From JBJXHB01 sp046160725 (lineage in GTDB: Bacteria > Pseudomonadota > Gammaproteobacteria > Burkholderiales > Burkholderiaceae_C): DNA of 8,907 nucleotides. The stretch covers positions 1 to 8,907 of the forward strand of contig JBJXHB010000069.1 of the NCBI GenBank assembly GCA_046160725.1. The letters are read 5' to 3'. This document shows, in pieces, positions 6,806 through 8,907 of the stretch. Position numbers and translations under genes: made by a program. The notes below the pieces were generated by a model. That model saw nothing but the letters and a program-made list of their open reading frames with translations, was not told the origin of the DNA and ran no database searches. Each line of letters starts with the position of its first letter. Position 1 is the first letter of the stretch.

Positions 6806-7701
6806 GCGGCGCCGCCGGCACGACGGCGCCTGCGCAGCCGGCCACACGGCCGGCCCTGGCCCTTGCCGCAGTGGCGCTGGCGGCGGCGCTGTTCATCGGC
6901 ATGGATGCCTCGGTCAAGACGTTGGCCCACCGTTTCGATGCGCTGCAGCTGACCTTCCTGCGCTTTGCCGGCGGCGCGCTGTTCGCGCTGCCGCTGTGGC
7001 TGTGGTTTCGCACGCCGCTGCCACAGCGGCCGAGCTGGCGCCTGCATGCCCTGCGCAGCGCGCTGCTGCTGCTGGCACTGCTGGGCTGGTTCCACAGCCT
7101 GACCCTGCTGCCGCTGGTGCAGGCGGTGGCGGTAGGCTACACCGCGCCGCTGTTCATCGCGCTGCTGGCCATGCTGCTGCTGGGCGAGCGGCCGTCGCGC
7201 TGGATCTGGGCGGCACTGGCGCTGGGCGGCATCGGCACCGGCATCGGCCTGTGGCCCGAGCTGACCGCCGCCAGCAGCGCCGGCAGCGCCGCCCGCCTGG
7301 CCGGCATGGCCGCGGCCGGCGCCTCGGCCGTCTGCTATGCCGGCGTGGTGGTGCTGGCGCGCCACCAGGCCCAGCGCGATGCGCTGTGGACCATCCTGCT
7401 GGTGCAGAACCTGCTGCCGCTGGCCCTGCTGGCGCTGCCGGTGGGCCTGCGCTGGGCGCCGATGACCGCAGCCGACGTGCCGGTGGTGCTGCTGATCGGC
7501 GCCCTGGCCACCGGCGGCCTGTGGGCCATCACCTGGGCCTTCACCCACATCGAGGCCAGCCGGGCGGCGCCGATGGAATACACCGGCCTGGTCTGGGCCG
7601 CGGCGCTGGGCTACCTCCTCTTCGGCGAGGTGCCTGGCGGCTACACGCTGGCATCGGCCGGCTTCATCGTTGCGGGCGCGTTGCTGCTGGTGCGGCGGTA
7701 G
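6802..7701 (+). CDS. EamA/DMT-superfamily transporter
   Basis: Inner-membrane transporter of the drug/metabolite superfamily, often exporters of amino acids or metabolites. From the TTG at 6802 it has 299 residues, the usual length, with about ten hydrophobic helices (the first about 17-36, the last at the C-terminus). It shows the two-repeat EamA pattern: each half ends with a Gly-Glu turn, LLLGERPS (E129) and LLFGEVPGG (E276), followed by a closing hydrophobic pair. The TTG overlaps the M20 stop as TTGA, a 4-base overlap typical of translational coupling. The first in-frame ATG after it (6901) would destroy helix 1, and the ATG at 6655 would add an Arg-rich hydrophilic leader encoded out of frame within the M20 gene. 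No Shine-Dalgarno is evident, which supports coupling. It probably moves the substrate or product of the adjacent deacylases; the direction is unknown. Confidence 0.88.
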   Translation: MSGAAGTTAPAQPATRPALALAAVALAAALFIGMDASVKTLAHRFDALQLTFLRFAGGALFALPLWLWFRTPLPQRPSWRLHALRSALLLLALLGWFHSLTLLPLVQAVAVGYTAPLFIALLAMLLLGERPSRWIWAALALGGIGTGIGLWPELTAASSAGSAARLAGMAAAGASAVCYAGVVVLARHQAQRDALWTILLVQNLLPLALLALPVGLRWAPMTAADVPVVLLIGALATGGLWAITWAFTHIEASRAAPMEYTGLVWAAALGYLLFGEVPGGYTLASAGFIVAGALLLVRR

Positions 7702-7883
7702 AACCCTCGACCGACCACCCCGGGGCTTTCGCGGCAAGACGCCTTTCACAAGCGGCAGGGCGTCCATCCCTCAGTTGAGGGGTAGACGCGGCACCGGGCC
7801 TGGAATACGGTCCGCCTACTGGTGGCGTGGTGCCCCAGCCCACAACGGCCTTGGGTTCCAAGGCGCCTCCATCAGGACCCATC
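7702..7883 (+). promoter_or_regulatory. Leader and promoter region of the PEP-CTERM gene
   Basis: The 182 bases between the transporter stop and the PEP-CTERM start contain the 28-bp palindrome at 7761-7788 and an AGGA Shine-Dalgarno (7874-7877) six bases before the ATG at 7884. I found no convincing -35/-10 pair and no clear -24/-12 sigma-54 pair by eye. TTGAGG (7775-7780), inside the palindrome, is a partial -35 match without a well-placed -10. There is no strong terminator directly after the transporter. Confidence 0.4.
7761..7788. promoter_or_regulatory. 28-bp imperfect palindrome, probable operator
   Basis: CGTCCATCCCTCA (7761-7773) and TGAGGGGTAGACG (7776-7788) are inverted arms separated by two bases (GT). 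Eleven of thirteen positions pair, and the inner six are perfect (CCCTCA/TGAGGG). The centre lies about 109 bases upstream of the PEP-CTERM start codon. The dyad symmetry and size fit a binding site for a dimeric helix-turn-helix regulator, for example of the LuxR/NarL type, but the protein is not in this window. Confidence 0.5.
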
Positions 7884-8444
7884 ATGAAGAAATCCCTCAT
7901 CGCACTGGCCGTCGTCGGCCTGACCGCCACCGGTGCGCAGGCGGACATCCTCGACTTCGAGTCGATTCCCAACGGCGTCACGAACAGCCCGCTGGTCCTG
8001 TCCAACGCCACGGTCACCAACCTGAGCGGCGGCAACCTGTTCAATCTGTCGGCCTTCTACGCCATCGGCCAGGGCGGGTCGATCTGTGCGCTGAGCAACA
8101 CCAGCAACTGCAATGCCGATCTGCAGATCGACTTCAACAGCGCCGTCAGCAACCTCACCCTGCGGACCGACGGCTACAACCCTGGTGACTTCGTCGCCAT
8201 CAGCGCCTATGCCGGCGCCACGCTGCTGGCCACGATCAACGTCGCTTCCGACACCGCCGTGAGCTTCGGCGCCCTGAGCGGCATCACCCGCCTGGTGATG
8301 GACGACTCCAGCACCGGCGCCGGCTTCGGCTACGGCGCGTTCAACTTCGACCCCGGCGTCGTGCCCGAGCCCGGCACCTACGCGCTGATGCTGGCCGGCC
8401 TGGTGGCCGTGGGCGCCGTGGCCCGCCGCCGCCGCGCTGCCTGA
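7884..8444 (+). CDS. PEP-CTERM sorting-domain protein (secreted)
   Basis: A 186-residue exported protein of unknown specific role. Residues 1-20 are a signal peptide (MKKSLIALAVVGLTATGAQA) with an AQA-D cleavage site. The mature body (about 21-155) is rich in Ser, Thr, Asn, Gly and Ala with alternating beta-strand character (LDFESIPNG, LQIDFNSAVSNLTLR, AGATLLATINV), suggesting a beta-sandwich, and has two cysteines (C68, C76) that could pair. The C-terminus is a textbook PEP-CTERM signal: VPEP (160-163), a hydrophobic segment (TYALMLAGLVAVGAVA) and RRRR. Exosortases (EpsH/Xrt) process such tails in bacteria that make exopolysaccharide; none is encoded here. The ATG at 7884 has AGGA six bases upstream; an in-frame ATG at 7827 would put an unnatural leader before the signal peptide. 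It looks monocistronic, with its own palindrome upstream and terminator downstream. Confidence 0.93.
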   Translation: MKKSLIALAVVGLTATGAQADILDFESIPNGVTNSPLVLSNATVTNLSGGNLFNLSAFYAIGQGGSICALSNTSNCNADLQIDFNSAVSNLTLRTDGYNPGDFVAISAYAGATLLATINVASDTAVSFGALSGITRLVMDDSSTGAGFGYGAFNFDPGVVPEPGTYALMLAGLVAVGAVARRRRAA

Positions 8445-8490
8445 GCGTCCGCGACGCACCCCTAGGCGCCGGCTCTCGCGGCGCTCGTCG

Positions 8491-8519
8491 AACCGGGCCC
8501 ATGTGGCCCGGTTTTCATT
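8491..8519 (+). terminator. Rho-independent terminator after the PEP-CTERM gene
   Basis: AACCGGGCC (8491-8499) and GGCCCGGTT (8505-8513) form a perfect 9-bp stem with a 5-base loop (CATGT), followed on the plus strand by a T-rich tail (TTTTCATT, 8512-8519). It lies 46 bases after the PEP-CTERM stop. It abuts the stop codon of the convergent minus-strand gene (8515-8517), and the run of A it presents on that strand precedes rather than follows the stem, so it should work mainly for the plus strand. Confidence 0.82.
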
Positions 8520-8907
8520 GGTGCCGTGCGTCCAGCCACTGCGCCTCGCGGCTGGTGCGCACGCTGGCGATACCGCGTGCGGCCAGTGCGTCCTGCAGTT
8601 GCCGCGCATCAGCCACCAGGCGCTGTTGCGTGGCCAGGCCGAGCTCGCCGCAGGCCGCCCAGGGCCCGCGCGCCAGGCGCACGGTGAGCTGCCAGCGGCG
8701 GTTCAGCTCCACGGCGTCGCTCGGGTCGCGCAGCGCGGCCATCGCCAGCAGGCGCTCCTGTGCCGCAGCCGCCGAGCGACCGGCGGCGTCCGCGTCGCCG
8801 AGTGCCGCGGCCACATGCGCGGCCGCGATCTCGATGTTGGCCTCCAGTTCGACGTCCAGCGTGCGCGGGTTGTCGCGCAGGCGCAGCCGGCCGGCGCCGA
8901 GCCAGCC
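8515..8907 (-). CDS. 3' end of an unidentified protein gene, helical, possibly TPR-like (partial)
   Basis: The frame is open from the right edge of the window to a TGA at 8517-8515, giving the last 130 residues of a longer product; an internal GTG at 8814 is not a necessary start because coding-like sequence continues upstream. The visible part is rich in Ala, Leu and Arg with predicted amphipathic helices, for example LDVELEANIEIAAAHVAAALGD, QERLLAMAALRDP, NRRWQLTVRLARG and LVADARQLQDALAARG. The spacing is reminiscent of the degenerate tetratricopeptide repeats at the C-termini of some bacterial signalling proteins and kinases, but I cannot name a family. It is convergent with the PEP-CTERM gene and shares the terminator region. 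Confidence 0.65.
   Translation of the reverse strand, partial: GWLGAGRLRLRDNPRTLDVELEANIEIAAAHVAAALGDADAAGRSAAAAQERLLAMAALRDPSDAVELNRRWQLTVRLARGPWAACGELGLATQQRLVADARQLQDALAARGIASVRTSREAQWLDARHQ

Noticed and set aside
5441..6847. 468-residue minus-strand open frame
   Set aside because: It is antisense to the M20 gene and extends into its promoter; no recognisable motif and composition typical of a shadow frame.
7264..7332. Repeated GCC/GGC-rich stretch in the transporter gene as a tandem repeat
   Set aside because: It is codon-driven Ala/Ser/Gly sequence in a loop and helix; units are not regular.
7738..7764. Inverted repeat GACGCC/GGCGTC as a terminator for the transporter
   Set aside because: Only 6 bp with a 15-base loop and no T-run; it also runs into the left arm of the better palindrome at 7761-7788.
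6664..7767. Minus-strand open frame opposite the transporter
   Set aside because: Gln/Arg/Gly-rich low-complexity translation opposite ten clear transmembrane segments; not credible as a gene.

Overview
The window is very GC-rich, coding-dense DNA with strong G/C preference at third codon positions. The gene content (a VPEP-type PEP-CTERM protein, an RPE65-type dioxygenase beside a TetR regulator, a D-aminoacylase operon) suggests a betaproteobacterium of the order Burkholderiales. This is inference from gene style; there is no rRNA or other taxonomic marker here.

Layout. Positions 1-265 hold no gene I can support, only a perfect hairpin (23-47) and a weak open frame running in from the left edge. 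Next comes a divergent pair: a carotenoid/lignostilbene-type cleavage oxygenase on the minus strand (266-1705) and a TetR/AcrR regulator on the plus strand (1752-2435). Their short, unusually A+T-rich intergenic segment carries a perfect 9-bp inverted repeat that fits an operator shared by the two genes.

The middle is a metabolic island of five genes around a second divergent promoter near 5400-5494. Leftward runs an apparent operon: a DJ-1/PfpI protein of the isonitrile-hydratase type, an N-acyl-D-amino-acid deacylase, and a 251-residue protein that I read as two fused RidA/YjgF modules. Rightward runs an M20 (ArgE/DapE-type) deacylase whose stop codon overlaps a TTG start of a ten-helix EamA/DMT transporter. 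Together these look like a small cassette for taking up or exporting, deacylating and clearing an N-acyl (possibly N-formyl or isocyano-derived) amino compound. The substrate is not visible in the sequence.

The right part has a secreted PEP-CTERM protein (7884-8444) preceded by a 28-bp imperfect palindrome and followed by a clear intrinsic terminator. Last is the 3' end of a minus-strand gene of unknown, helical, possibly TPR-like character that runs off the right edge. I see no tRNA, rRNA, CRISPR array, insertion sequence or integrase.
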